From positions 62,001 through 126,000 of the forward strand of contig JACKLE010000005.1 of the NCBI GenBank assembly GCA_024236075.1: DNA of 64,000 nt, given 5' to 3'. Under the pieces are notes generated by a model. The model ran no database searches. It was not told the origin of the DNA and was given only the letters and a program-made list of their open reading frames with translations. Source of the stretch: Alphaproteobacteria bacterium. Its GTDB lineage: Bacteria; Pseudomonadota; Alphaproteobacteria; JACAEB01. The position numbers and the translations under genes were made by a program. Positions 8,245-16,914 of this stretch are shown piece after piece (the first letter of the stretch is position 1; each line of letters starts with the position of its first letter).

Positions 8245-8751
8245 ATGGCCGCAGGTCCGGCATCGCTGACTCGGATCGCCATGCTTGCGCTTCTCCTTGC
8301 CGGCGGGCAGGCGCGCGCGGAGGATACGATGGCGCTATCGAAAGGGTGCGAGGAGGCCGGCGCTGCGGCTCAGGCCGTCGTCAAGGCCTATATCGACAAT
8401 TTCAACTCGAAGGACATCGCCAGCTTCGAGTCCGTCATGCACTATCCGAACGTGCGGCATGCGGACGGAAAGATCTTCGTCGTCGAGGAGCCTTCGGGCC
8501 GTCAGCAGATGTTCGCCGACCTCGAAAAGGCGATCGGCTGGGATTACACGACGCTCGACAGCTCCGAGATCGTGCAGTGCCATCCCGACAAGGTGCACAT
8601 CGCCGTGCGCGTGACGCGCCACTCCAAGACCGCGCCCATCCACAGCTTCGATTCGCTCTACGTCGTCACGAAGGTCGACGGGAAATGGGGCATCGCCATC
8701 CGCTCGAGCTACGCGCCGGAGGCGCTGAAGGCGCCGCCGCCCGCGCCGTGA
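8245..8751 (+). CDS. Secreted SnoaL/DUF4440-like protein (NTF2 fold)
   Basis: 168 residues. A signal peptide (LTRIAMLALLLAGGQARAED) suggests export. The mature part reads like an NTF2/SnoaL-like domain: AVVKAYIDNFNSKDIASFESVMHYPNVRHADGKIFVV, then a C-terminal strand pattern SLYVVTKVDGKWGIAIRSSY. Such proteins bind or transform small molecules in a cone-shaped pocket; the ligand is unknown. The start at 8245 has AGGGGAGGA ideally placed; an earlier in-frame ATG at 8215 falls at the expected transcription start. The gene is divergent from the LysR gene and ends 1 nt before the convergent acyl-CoA ligase gene. Confidence 0.75.
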   Translation: MAAGPASLTRIAMLALLLAGGQARAEDTMALSKGCEEAGAAAQAVVKAYIDNFNSKDIASFESVMHYPNVRHADGKIFVVEEPSGRQQMFADLEKAIGWDYTTLDSSEIVQCHPDKVHIAVRVTRHSKTAPIHSFDSLYVVTKVDGKWGIAIRSSYAPEALKAPPPAP

Positions 8752-8752
8752 G

Positions 8753-10321
8753 TCAGGACACCTGTCGCTCGCCGCTCTTCCAGTAAGCGGCGCGCAGGGC
8801 CTTCTTGTCGAGCTTGCCGAGCGCGGTCACGGGCAGGCTGTCCACGAAATCGATCGACTTCGGCGCGTAGACCGAGCCCTTCTTCTGCTTGACGTGCTCG
8901 ATGAGCTCCTTCTCGCCGGCATTGGCGCCGGGCTTGAGCACGCAGAACGCCTTGACGAGCTCGCCCCATTTGGGGTCCGGCACGCCGATCACGGCCGCGA
9001 CGGACACGGAGGGATGCTGGGTCAGCGCGTCCTCCACCTCCCGCGGATAGACGTTGAAGCCGCCGGAGATGATCATGTCCTTGGCGCGGTCGACGATGTA
9101 GAAAAAGCCGTCCTCGTCCTCGCGGGCCATGTCGCCCGTGTGCAGCCAGCCGCCGCGAAACGCCTTTTCCGTCTCCTCCGGCCGCTTCCAGTAGCCGTCC
9201 ATGACGAGCGGGCCGCGCACGCAGATCTCGCCGATCTCGCCGCGCGGAACCTCCCGGCATTCCTCGTCAAGGATGCGCACGCGGATGCCGGCGATGGGCT
9301 GGCCGCAGGAGGCGAGGCGATGCGGATGGGCGAGGTCGTGATCGCCCTTGCGCAGATAGGTGACGGTGTTCGGCGCCTCGGTCTGCGCGTAGAGCTGGCA
9401 GAAGATCGGCCCGAAGACCTCCAGCGCCTCCTTGAGGCGCGTCGGCGACATGGGCGCCGCTCCGTAGACGCACATTTTGAGGCTGGAGAGATCGTAGTCC
9501 TTGAGCTTCGGGTGGTCGAGAAGCACGTAGAGCATCGTCGGCACAAGGAAGGTCGCCGTCACCCGCTCGCGCTCGATCGTCGCCATGAACTTTTCCGGGT
9601 CGAACCCGTCCTGCATGATGAAGGTGCCGCCGCGCAGATGCACCGGCGCGATGAAGGCGCCGGCGGCATGGCTCACCGGCGTCGCGGCGAGGAAGCGGAT
9701 CTCCTCGGGCCATTCCCACTCGGAAAGCTCGAGGAGGACGAGCGTGATGTAGCTGCGGTGGCGATGGACGACGCCCTTGGGCCGGCCCGTCGTGCCGCCC
9801 GTGTACGAGATGCCGGTGATGTCCTCCGGACGCGCCTCGACCACGATGGGCTGGGGCGCGAAGCGCGCCATCTCGCTCGTGACGTCGATGCCGAAATCGG
9901 TCGGCCCGATGGTGAAGAGCGAGCGCAGGCTCTTCACGCGCTCCTTCAGGACGCGGCCCCGCGCGGCGAAGCGGTGATCGTCGACGACGAGCACGGAGAT
10001 TTCCGCGTCCTCCAGCACGAAGACGTGGTCGTCCTCGCCGCCCAGCGGGTGGAGGGGCGTGTAGCGCAGCCCGATCGCCTGCGCGGCGGCCGAGACCAGC
10101 AGCACCTCGACCGAGTTCGAGGCGAGCATGGCGATGCCCTCGCCGCGCTTGCAGCCATGGGCCTTCAGGACCTGCACCATCCGGCTCACCTGCGCCTCGA
10201 GCTCGCGGAAGGTGAAGCGGCGGTCGTTGTAGACGAGCGCGTCGCGGTCCGGATAGCGCCTGCCCGCGAGCCGCGCCATCTCGCCCACCGTGCAGCCGAG
10301 ATAGAGGTCGGGCGCGATCAT
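8753..10321 (-). CDS. Acyl-CoA synthetase / AMP-dependent CoA ligase
   Basis: 522 residues of the ANL (acyl-adenylate-forming) superfamily. The P-loop-like AMP motif SYTGGTTGRPKGVVHRH is at about residues 170-186, later motifs include YAQTEAP and GEICVRGPLVMDGYWKRPEET plus LHTGDMAREDEDGFFYIVDRAKDMI, and the C-terminal catalytic lysine region is LPVTALGKLDKKALR. The enzyme activates a carboxylic acid with ATP and joins it to CoA. Chain length or aromatic substrate cannot be told from sequence. It lies about 50 nt downstream of an alpha/beta hydrolase gene on the same strand, probably one operon, so a hydrolase-released acid could be its substrate (inference). Confidence 0.93.
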   Translation of the reverse strand: MIAPDLYLGCTVGEMARLAGRRYPDRDALVYNDRRFTFRELEAQVSRMVQVLKAHGCKRGEGIAMLASNSVEVLLVSAAAQAIGLRYTPLHPLGGEDDHVFVLEDAEISVLVVDDHRFAARGRVLKERVKSLRSLFTIGPTDFGIDVTSEMARFAPQPIVVEARPEDITGISYTGGTTGRPKGVVHRHRSYITLVLLELSEWEWPEEIRFLAATPVSHAAGAFIAPVHLRGGTFIMQDGFDPEKFMATIERERVTATFLVPTMLYVLLDHPKLKDYDLSSLKMCVYGAAPMSPTRLKEALEVFGPIFCQLYAQTEAPNTVTYLRKGDHDLAHPHRLASCGQPIAGIRVRILDEECREVPRGEIGEICVRGPLVMDGYWKRPEETEKAFRGGWLHTGDMAREDEDGFFYIVDRAKDMIISGGFNVYPREVEDALTQHPSVSVAAVIGVPDPKWGELVKAFCVLKPGANAGEKELIEHVKQKKGSVYAPKSIDFVDSLPVTALGKLDKKALRAAYWKSGERQVS

Positions 10322-10371
10322 GTCGAAATCTCCTTCATCGTGAGGTCATCGGGGGCGGCACCGCCGCGCGC

Positions 10372-11127
10372 TCATTGAAGCCAGCCCTGGGCGCGGAAGA
10401 AACCCGCGCAGGCATCGGCGAACCAGTCGGGCGCCTCGAGGGGAGGGCAGTGGCCCGCACCCTCGGCGATCTCGAGCGGCACATAGCCGAGATCGGCGGC
10501 CATGAGGCGCGCATCGTCGAGCGCGATCGCGACATCCGCGCCGCCATGCGTGACGATGGTCGGCCGGCCCGCCGCCCGGAGCGCGGAAGTGGGGTCGGCG
10601 CGGCCGAGAAGGGCATGCATGAGCCCGGCCATGCCGGGCCCGTCATCTTCGAGGGCCTGCTTCGTCCAGGTGTCGAGCCATGCCGGGTTCCGCTCCAGGA
10701 AGCGGGCCCCGATGAGGAAGCGCCCGAACTGGCGCGCCGTTTCGTCCGTGAGCCCTGCCTCCATGCTCTGCGCCAGCCCCTCGACGCCCGGCCGCTCGGC
10801 CTCGCTCCAGGGGCGCGCGCGCGTGCCGACGAGCACGAGACCGACAATGCGCGAGGGATCGCGCCGCACCATCTCCATGGTCAGCATGCCGCCCATCGAA
10901 TGGCCGACGAGGACGATTGGGCCGGCGCCCGCCATCTGGAGCTTGCCCTCGAGCCACTCCGTCCAATCGCCGATGGTCGCGCCCTGGCGGAGCGCCGGCT
11001 CGCCGCCATGCGCGGGCTGCCAGGGGGCGAGCGTCGCGAGCGCCGAGCCGATCCGGGTGCGCGCGCTGTCCCAGATCGCGGGCGACATGAGAAGTCCATG
11101 CAGGAACACGATTGTCGGTCTCGCCAT
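10372..11127 (-). CDS. Alpha/beta-fold hydrolase
   Basis: 251 residues. The fold is marked by FLHGLLMSPAIWD near the N-terminus, the nucleophile elbow GHSMGG (Ser near residue 80), an acidic residue region HGGADVAI and the catalytic histidine in EGAGHCPPLEAP. No signal peptide, so cytoplasmic. The start at 11127 (MARPTIVFLHG) was preferred to 11151 because GAGGGAG then has proper spacing and the first beta strand starts directly. It is probably the first gene of a two-gene unit with the acyl-CoA ligase. The ester or thioester substrate is unknown. Confidence 0.88.
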   Translation of the reverse strand: MARPTIVFLHGLLMSPAIWDSARTRIGSALATLAPWQPAHGGEPALRQGATIGDWTEWLEGKLQMAGAGPIVLVGHSMGGMLTMEMVRRDPSRIVGLVLVGTRARPWSEAERPGVEGLAQSMEAGLTDETARQFGRFLIGARFLERNPAWLDTWTKQALEDDGPGMAGLMHALLGRADPTSALRAAGRPTIVTHGGADVAIALDDARLMAADLGYVPLEIAEGAGHCPPLEAPDWFADACAGFFRAQGWLQ

Positions 11128-11321
11128 GGGCATTGCTCCCTCGCGGGGCATCGCCGGGCGCGCCCCATAACTTCTTCGTTACAGGCAGTCTGCCATAGGC
11201 GGGCCGGCTCGCGCGACCCGGGCAGGGGTGGCAGCTTTGCAGGGGGCGCATTGCAGGCGAGGGCCGGATCGGCGCAGCATGCGCCCGGCCCCGCGCCCGG
11301 GACGAAGGAGGAACGTTCGAC

Positions 11322-12827
11322 GTGGCCGATGCGTGCGACCTCCTCGTCGTCGGAGGCGGCATCAACGGATGCGGCATCGCGCGCGACGCGGCCGGGCGCG
11401 GGCTCGACGTCGCGCTCGTCGAGAAGGGCGATCTCGCCGGCGCCACGTCGTCGGCGAGCTCCAAGCTTATCCATGGGGGCCTGCGCTATCTCGAGCAGGG
11501 CCATTTCCGCCTGGTGCGCGAGGCGCTCGCCGAACGCGCGCGCCTGATGGCCTGCGCGCCCCACCTCGTGCGGCCGCTGCGCCTCGTTCTCCCGATCGTG
11601 CCCGGGCTGCGGCCCGCGCCGCTTCTGCGCTTCGGCCTGTTCCTCTACGACCGCATGGCGGCGGGCGACCTGCCGGGGGCGGCCGCCCTCGACCTCGCGC
11701 GCGCGGCCGAAGGCCGGGCGCTCCTTCCCGAGCTCAAGCGCGGCCTCGTCTTCTCCGACGCGGCGACCGACGATGCCCGCCTCACCGTGCTCGTCGCGCG
11801 GGACGCCGCCGAGCGCGGCGCGCGCATCCTACCGCGCACGGAGCTTCTCGAGGCGCGCCGGGAGGGCGCGCTGTGGACGGCGCGGCTGCGCGGCGCCGGA
11901 GGCGGCGAGCAAAGCCTGACCGCCCGCGTCCTCGTCAACGCGGCCGGTCCCTGGGTCGGTGAGGTCGGCCGGCGCACGGCCGCCGCGCCGCGCGGCCGGG
12001 TGCGGCTCGTCAAGGGCAGCCATATCGTTCTGCCCCGGCTCTATGCGGGGCCGCACGCCTATCTCCTCCAGGAACGCGACGGGCGGGTCCTGTTCGTCCT
12101 GCCCTTCGAGGAGGCCTTCACGCTCGTCGGCACGACAGAAGTGGCGCTCGCCGGCTCGCCGGAGGAGGCCGCCATCTCGCCCGAAGAGACGGACTATCTC
12201 CTCGCGGGCCTCGCGCGGCTCTTGCGGGCCGCGCCCACGCGCGAGGACATCGTCTGGAGCTTTGCGGGCGTGCGGCCGCTCTACGACGACGGCAGCGCCA
12301 ACGTCACCGCCATGAATCGCGACTATGTGTTCGACATCGACGCGCCCGAAGGTCTCGCCCCGCTTCTCACGGTCTATGGCGGCAAGCTCACGACCTTCCG
12401 CCGCCTCGCGGAGGCCGCGCTCGGCCGCCTCGCGTCGCACCTGCCCATGGGCCCCGACTGGACGGCGCGCGCGACATTGCCCGGCGGAGACATTCCGCAG
12501 GCGGATTTTCCGGCCTTCGTGAGGGAGATGGCCGCGCGCTATCCGTTTCTGCCCGAGGCGGAATGCCGCCGCCTTTCGCGCTCCTACGGCACGCGCATGA
12601 CGCGCTTCCTCGGGCCCGCCCGCGCCGCCGCGGACCTCGGGCGGCGTCTCGTCGCGGGCCTCGGCGAGGCGGAGCTGGAGCATCTCGTGCGCGAGGAGTG
12701 GGCCATGACGACCGACGACGTGCTCTGGCGGCGCACGAAGCTCGGCCTCGTCGCCGGCGCGGCCGAGCGCGCGGCCGTGGCTGAGGCGCTCGAGCGCCTT
12801 CGGGTTCCGCCAACGAAGGAGGACTGA
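11322..12827 (+). CDS. glpD: Glycerol-3-phosphate dehydrogenase (FAD, respiratory)
   Basis: 501 residues. The FAD-binding motif is VVGGGINGCGIARDAAGRG (residues about 9-27), followed by the GlpD signature SSASSKLIHGGLRYLEQ. LVKGSHIVLPRLY, TLVGTTEVALAG and VRPLYDDGS are further GlpD blocks, and the C-terminal alpha-helical cap is present. The enzyme oxidises glycerol-3-phosphate to dihydroxyacetone phosphate at the inner face of the membrane, feeding electrons to quinone. It starts with GTG at 11322, with GGAGGA about 10 nt upstream. Only 1 nt separates its stop from glpK, so the two are co-translated. No GlpR or GlpF gene lies nearby. Confidence 0.96.
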   Translation: MADACDLLVVGGGINGCGIARDAAGRGLDVALVEKGDLAGATSSASSKLIHGGLRYLEQGHFRLVREALAERARLMACAPHLVRPLRLVLPIVPGLRPAPLLRFGLFLYDRMAAGDLPGAAALDLARAAEGRALLPELKRGLVFSDAATDDARLTVLVARDAAERGARILPRTELLEARREGALWTARLRGAGGGEQSLTARVLVNAAGPWVGEVGRRTAAAPRGRVRLVKGSHIVLPRLYAGPHAYLLQERDGRVLFVLPFEEAFTLVGTTEVALAGSPEEAAISPEETDYLLAGLARLLRAAPTREDIVWSFAGVRPLYDDGSANVTAMNRDYVFDIDAPEGLAPLLTVYGGKLTTFRRLAEAALGRLASHLPMGPDWTARATLPGGDIPQADFPAFVREMAARYPFLPEAECRRLSRSYGTRMTRFLGPARAAADLGRRLVAGLGEAELEHLVREEWAMTTDDVLWRRTKLGLVAGAAERAAVAEALERLRVPPTKED

Positions 12828-12828
12828 C

Positions 12829-14316
12829 ATGGGTCGGCGCGACGCGCTCCTCGCCATCGATCAGGGAACGACATCCAGCCGGGCCATCGTCTTCGCCCTG
12901 GACGGAACGATCCTCGCCCTTGCGCGCGAGCCGTTGCCGCAAATCTATCCCGCGCCCGGAGAGGTCGAGCACGACCCCGAGGCCATCTGGTCGGGCACGC
13001 TGAAGGTCGCGCGCGCCGCTCTGGCCGAGGCGGAGGCGAAGGGAGCCCGCGTCGCCGCCATCGGCATCACCAATCAGCGCGAGACGGCGCTCCTGTGGGA
13101 CCGGGCGAGCGGCCGGCCGCTCGGCAACGCCATCGTCTGGCAGGACCGCCGGACGGCGCAGATCTGCGCGCGCCTCAAGGCCGACGGCGCGGAAGCCATG
13201 GTCGCGGAAAGGACCGGCCTCGTGCTCGATCCCTATTTCTCGGCAACGAAATTCGCCTGGCTTCTCGATCGTACGGAGGGCGCGCGGGCGCGCGCCGAGG
13301 CCGGCGAGCTCGCCGCCGGCACGGTCGACAGCTTTCTGGTCTGGCGCCTGACGGGAGGTCGGCGGCACGTCACCGACGCGACCAATGCGAGCCGCACGAG
13401 CCTCTACGACATCGCTGCTAACGCGTGGGACAGCGAGCTCGCGCGTCTCTTTCGGGTGCCGGCGGCGGTGCTGCCGGAGGTCCTCGACTCGGCGGCTTTC
13501 TTCGGCGAGACGCAGGCGGAGCATTTCGGCCGCCCGCTGCCGATCCTCGGTGTCGCGGGCGACCAGCAGGCCGCGACGATAGGCGAGGCCTGCATCGCGC
13601 GCGGCGACGTGAAGGCGACCTACGGCACCGGGGCGTTCCTCGTCCTCAATACGGGGGAGGAGATCGTGCGCTCGACGCGCCGCCTGCTGTCGACGATCGC
13701 CTGGCGGCTCGAAGGCCGCACGACCTATGCGCTCGAGGGCTCGATCTTCGTCGCCGGTGCCGCGATCCAATGGCTGCGCGACGAGCTCGGCGCGCTCCGG
13801 GACGCGGCCGAAAGCGAGGCGCTGGCGGCCGGCCTCGCCTCGAACGCGGGCGTCTATCTCGTGCCCGCCTTCGCAGGCCTCGGCGCGCCGCATTGGGACC
13901 CCCATGCGCGCGGCACCGTCGTCGGCCTCACGCGCGGCTCCGGGCGCGCCGCGCTCGCCCGCGCCGCGCTGGAGGCGGTCGCTTATCAGAGCGCGGAGCT
14001 TCTCGCGGCCATGGCCGCGGACGGCGTCGCGCCGAGATCGCTGCGCGTCGACGGCGGCATGGTGGTCAATGGCTGGCTCTGCCAGTTTCTCGCCGACATC
14101 CTCGCGATGCCGGTCGAGCGCCCCGCAATCGTCGAGACCACGGCCTTCGGCGCGGCGGCGCTCGCGGGGCTTGAGGCGGGGCTCTTCGCGAGCCTTCAGG
14201 ACATCGCCGCGCGCTGGCGCCTCGAGCGACGCTTCGCGCCGGGACTCGATGCCGCCGAGCGGGAGCGCCTCCTCGCGGGCTGGTCGGATGCCGTCGCGCG
14301 CGCCAAGGGGCGCTGA
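12829..14316 (+). CDS. glpK: Glycerol kinase
   Basis: 495 residues, the usual length for GlpK. FGGY-kinase signatures run in order: AIDQGTTSSRAIVFALDG at the N-terminus, GITNQRETALLWDR, IVWQDRRTAQICARL, TDATNASRTSLYDI, then YGTGAFLVLNTG and VPAFAGLGAPHWDPHARG, which mark glycerol kinase rather than a sugar kinase, and RVDGGMVVN near the C-terminus. It phosphorylates glycerol with ATP to give the substrate of GlpD. It follows glpD by 1 nt. Confidence 0.97.
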   Translation: MGRRDALLAIDQGTTSSRAIVFALDGTILALAREPLPQIYPAPGEVEHDPEAIWSGTLKVARAALAEAEAKGARVAAIGITNQRETALLWDRASGRPLGNAIVWQDRRTAQICARLKADGAEAMVAERTGLVLDPYFSATKFAWLLDRTEGARARAEAGELAAGTVDSFLVWRLTGGRRHVTDATNASRTSLYDIAANAWDSELARLFRVPAAVLPEVLDSAAFFGETQAEHFGRPLPILGVAGDQQAATIGEACIARGDVKATYGTGAFLVLNTGEEIVRSTRRLLSTIAWRLEGRTTYALEGSIFVAGAAIQWLRDELGALRDAAESEALAAGLASNAGVYLVPAFAGLGAPHWDPHARGTVVGLTRGSGRAALARAALEAVAYQSAELLAAMAADGVAPRSLRVDGGMVVNGWLCQFLADILAMPVERPAIVETTAFGAAALAGLEAGLFASLQDIAARWRLERRFAPGLDAAERERLLAGWSDAVARAKGR

Positions 14317-14382
14317 CCGCGCTGGACCTTGCGCCCTGTCCTCGCTTAGGCTTCCGGCCTCGTTCGGGGGCATGGGCCGGGC

Positions 14383-15402
14383 ATGGACGCGAACGCGCAC
14401 GAGACTTGGCTGGCGCAGGTCGACGAGGCGGCGCTCGATCCCGAGCGGCCCATCGTCGATCCGCACCACCATCTCTGGCGCACGCATCCGCCGCGCCCCT
14501 ATCTCCTCGACGATCTCTGGACGGATACGGGCACGGGGCACAACATCGTCGCGACCGTCTTCGTCGAATGCGTCGCGGAGTATCGCACCGAGGGACCCGA
14601 GCATCTGCGCCCGGTCGGCGAGACGGAGTTCGTCGCCGAGATTGCGATGCGCTCGCGCGGCGGCGGCCGCGGGCGCCCGCCCATCCGGGGCATCGTCGCC
14701 TTCGCCGATCTCAGGCGCGGCCCTGCGGTCGACGAGGTGCTCATGGCCCATGAGGCGGCGGGGCAGGGACTTCTGCGCGGCATACGCCATGCGGGGAACC
14801 ACGATCCGAGCCCCGAGGTTCGCCGCTCGCATCATCGCCCTCCGCCCGACCTCTATATGGATGCCGCATTCCGCGACGGCTTCAAGCGGCTTGGGGCCCA
14901 CGGGCTCGGCTTCGACGCCTGGCTCTACCATCCCCAGATCCCTCAGCTTACGGATCTCGCGCGGAGCTTCCCCGAAACCACGATCGTGCTCGACCATTTC
15001 GGCTGCCCGCTCGGTACGGGACCCTATGCGGGGCGGGGCGAGGAGGCGCGCGCGGCCTGGCGCGCCTCGATCGCCGAGCTTGGGGGCTGTCCGAACGTCG
15101 TCGCGAAGCTCGGCGGCCTTGTCGTGGGGCCCACGGGCCTCGGCTTCGAGGGCGCGCCGCGGCCGCCGACCTCGGACGAGCTCGTCGCGGCCCATCGCGA
15201 CTTCTACCTCCACACGATCGATGCCTTCGGGCCCGAGCGCTGCATGTTCGAGAGTAATTTTCCGGTGGACAGGCTCTCGCTCCCCTATGGTGTCGTCTGG
15301 AACGCCTTCAAGAAGATTGCGGCGCCCTTCGCCGAAAGCGAAAAGGACGCGCTCTTTCGCGGCACCGCCGCGAGGGCCTATCGCCTCGAACTGGGTTTCT
15401 GA
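14383..15402 (+). CDS. Amidohydrolase-family TIM-barrel hydrolase
   Basis: 339 residues of the amidohydrolase-2 type. The metal HxH motif is VDPHHHLW (His28 and His30), with later blocks FVECVAEYR, GIRHAGNHD, TIVLDHFGCPLGTG and the closing ESNFPVDRLSLPYG, in which the Asp is the usual catalytic/metal residue. Relatives act on lactones (for example L-fucono- or gluconolactonases) or decarboxylate acids; I cannot choose between these. It starts 66 nt after glpK and is followed 39 nt later by a symporter gene on the same strand, so it may belong to one transcription unit with both. Confidence 0.85.
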   Translation: MDANAHETWLAQVDEAALDPERPIVDPHHHLWRTHPPRPYLLDDLWTDTGTGHNIVATVFVECVAEYRTEGPEHLRPVGETEFVAEIAMRSRGGGRGRPPIRGIVAFADLRRGPAVDEVLMAHEAAGQGLLRGIRHAGNHDPSPEVRRSHHRPPPDLYMDAAFRDGFKRLGAHGLGFDAWLYHPQIPQLTDLARSFPETTIVLDHFGCPLGTGPYAGRGEEARAAWRASIAELGGCPNVVAKLGGLVVGPTGLGFEGAPRPPTSDELVAAHRDFYLHTIDAFGPERCMFESNFPVDRLSLPYGVVWNAFKKIAAPFAESEKDALFRGTAARAYRLELGF

Positions 15403-15441
15403 GCCCGTTCGCCGAAGGGGCATGCACCGGGGAGGATGCGC

Positions 15442-16914
15442 ATGGCGGAGCCCGCGAGCGGCGCACGCGTGGGACGGACGACCAAATTTGCCTACGGCTT
15501 CGGCGCCGTGGCGTTCGGCGTCAAGGATCTCGGCTTCGCCTACTTCCTGATGATCTTCTACAACCAGGTGCTGGGCCTTCCCGCGAGCGCGGCCGGCCTC
15601 GCGCTGATGATCGCCCTCCTCTTCGACGCGGTCTCCGATCCCATCGTCGGCTATGCGAGCGACAATCTGCGTTCGCGCTGGGGGCGGCGCCATCCCTTCA
15701 TGTACGCCGCGGCGCTTCCGATAGCGGTCGCGTTCTTCTTCCTGTGGAATCCGCCCGGCGGCGTCCATGCGCTCGATAGCCTCGGGCAATCGGGGCTCTT
15801 CGCCTATCTCCTCGGCATGGCGATCCTCGTGCGCATCCTCATCACCTTCTATGAGATTCCCTCGACCGCCCTCGTCTCGGAGCTGACGAGCGACTATGAC
15901 GAGCGCACGACGCTGCTCTCCTATCGCTTCTTCTTCGGCTATGTGGGCAGCCTCGTCCTCACTTTCGTGACCTTCTCGGTCTTCCTGAAATCAACGCCGG
16001 CGCATCCCTCGGGCATTCTCAATCCGGCCGGCTACATGCCCTACGCGATCGCTTCGGCGCTCGTGATGCTCGTGACCATCCTCGTCTCGTCCGTGGGCAC
16101 GCACAGCGAGATTCCGCGCCTTCGCGCCGCGCCGGCGCGAAAGTTCGAATGGAGGAACACGCTCAAGGAGCTCGGCGAGACCTTTGCCAGCCGCTCGTTC
16201 CTCGCGCTCTTCGTTGCGGCGCTCTTCTCGATGATGGCGCAGGGCGTGCAGACCTCGCTCGCTCTTTATTTCGCGACCTTCTACTGGGAGCTCACATCCG
16301 AGGACGTGCGCTTCTACCAGCCTGTGCAGATCGCCTCGGCGACCGCCGCGCTCCTCATCGCGCCGATCATCGCCAAGCGCTTCGACAAGAAGCGCGCCGC
16401 GATCTTGCTCTCCGTCGTCTCGCTGACCTTCGGGCCGCTGCCGCTTTTCCTGCGCCTCCTCGGCTTCTTTCCTGAGAACGACAGCTCCTGGCTGCTGCCC
16501 ATCCTGCTGTCGCATCAATTCTTCGAGTCGACGATCTTCATCTCCGCGAGCATCATCATCTCGTCCATGGTCGCCGATCTCGTCGAGGAGGGCGAGCGGC
16601 GCACGGGGCGGCGCTCGGAGGGCGTCTACTTCGCCGCGCGAACCTTCGCGCAGAAGACCGTGACCGGCTTCGGGGTCTTCGTCTCGGGGATCATCCTCGA
16701 CCTCGTGGCTTTTCCGGCCACGGCCAAGCCCGGTGCGGTGGACGACGGCGTCCTGATGCGCCTCGTCCTCTTCTACGCGCCCGTCTTCGTCCTCTTTCAC
16801 GCGGCCGCGGCTCTGATGCTGCTCGGCTACCGCATCAGCCGTCAGTCCCACGCGCAGGATGTCTTCCATCTCGAGGACGACGTTCGCGCGCCTCCGTCGG
16901 GATCGAGCTCGTGA
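15442..16914 (+). CDS. GPH-family (MelB-like) cation symporter
   Basis: 490 residues with about 12 hydrophobic segments. The first block, AYGFGAVAFGVKDLGFAYFLMIFYNQVLGL, and the signature DAVSDPIVGYASDNLRSRWGRRHPFMY are those of the glycoside-pentoside-hexuronide/MelB branch of the MFS. YEIPSTALVSELTSDYDERT is a second family block. Substrates are usually sugars or glycosides driven by Na+ or H+, but the real one is unknown. The start at 15442 was chosen because GGGGAGG then lies about 6 nt upstream; the ATG at 15436 abuts it. The stop overlaps the next gene as TGATG. Confidence 0.9.
   Translation: MAEPASGARVGRTTKFAYGFGAVAFGVKDLGFAYFLMIFYNQVLGLPASAAGLALMIALLFDAVSDPIVGYASDNLRSRWGRRHPFMYAAALPIAVAFFFLWNPPGGVHALDSLGQSGLFAYLLGMAILVRILITFYEIPSTALVSELTSDYDERTTLLSYRFFFGYVGSLVLTFVTFSVFLKSTPAHPSGILNPAGYMPYAIASALVMLVTILVSSVGTHSEIPRLRAAPARKFEWRNTLKELGETFASRSFLALFVAALFSMMAQGVQTSLALYFATFYWELTSEDVRFYQPVQIASATAALLIAPIIAKRFDKKRAAILLSVVSLTFGPLPLFLRLLGFFPENDSSWLLPILLSHQFFESTIFISASIIISSMVADLVEEGERRTGRRSEGVYFAARTFAQKTVTGFGVFVSGIILDLVAFPATAKPGAVDDGVLMRLVLFYAPVFVLFHAAAALMLLGYRISRQSHAQDVFHLEDDVRAPPSGSSS

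Noticed and set aside
12388..15789. Long minus-strand open frame opposite glpD, glpK and the amidohydrolase gene
   Set aside because: Same shadow effect; the plus-strand genes are certain and the antisense product has no recognisable domain.
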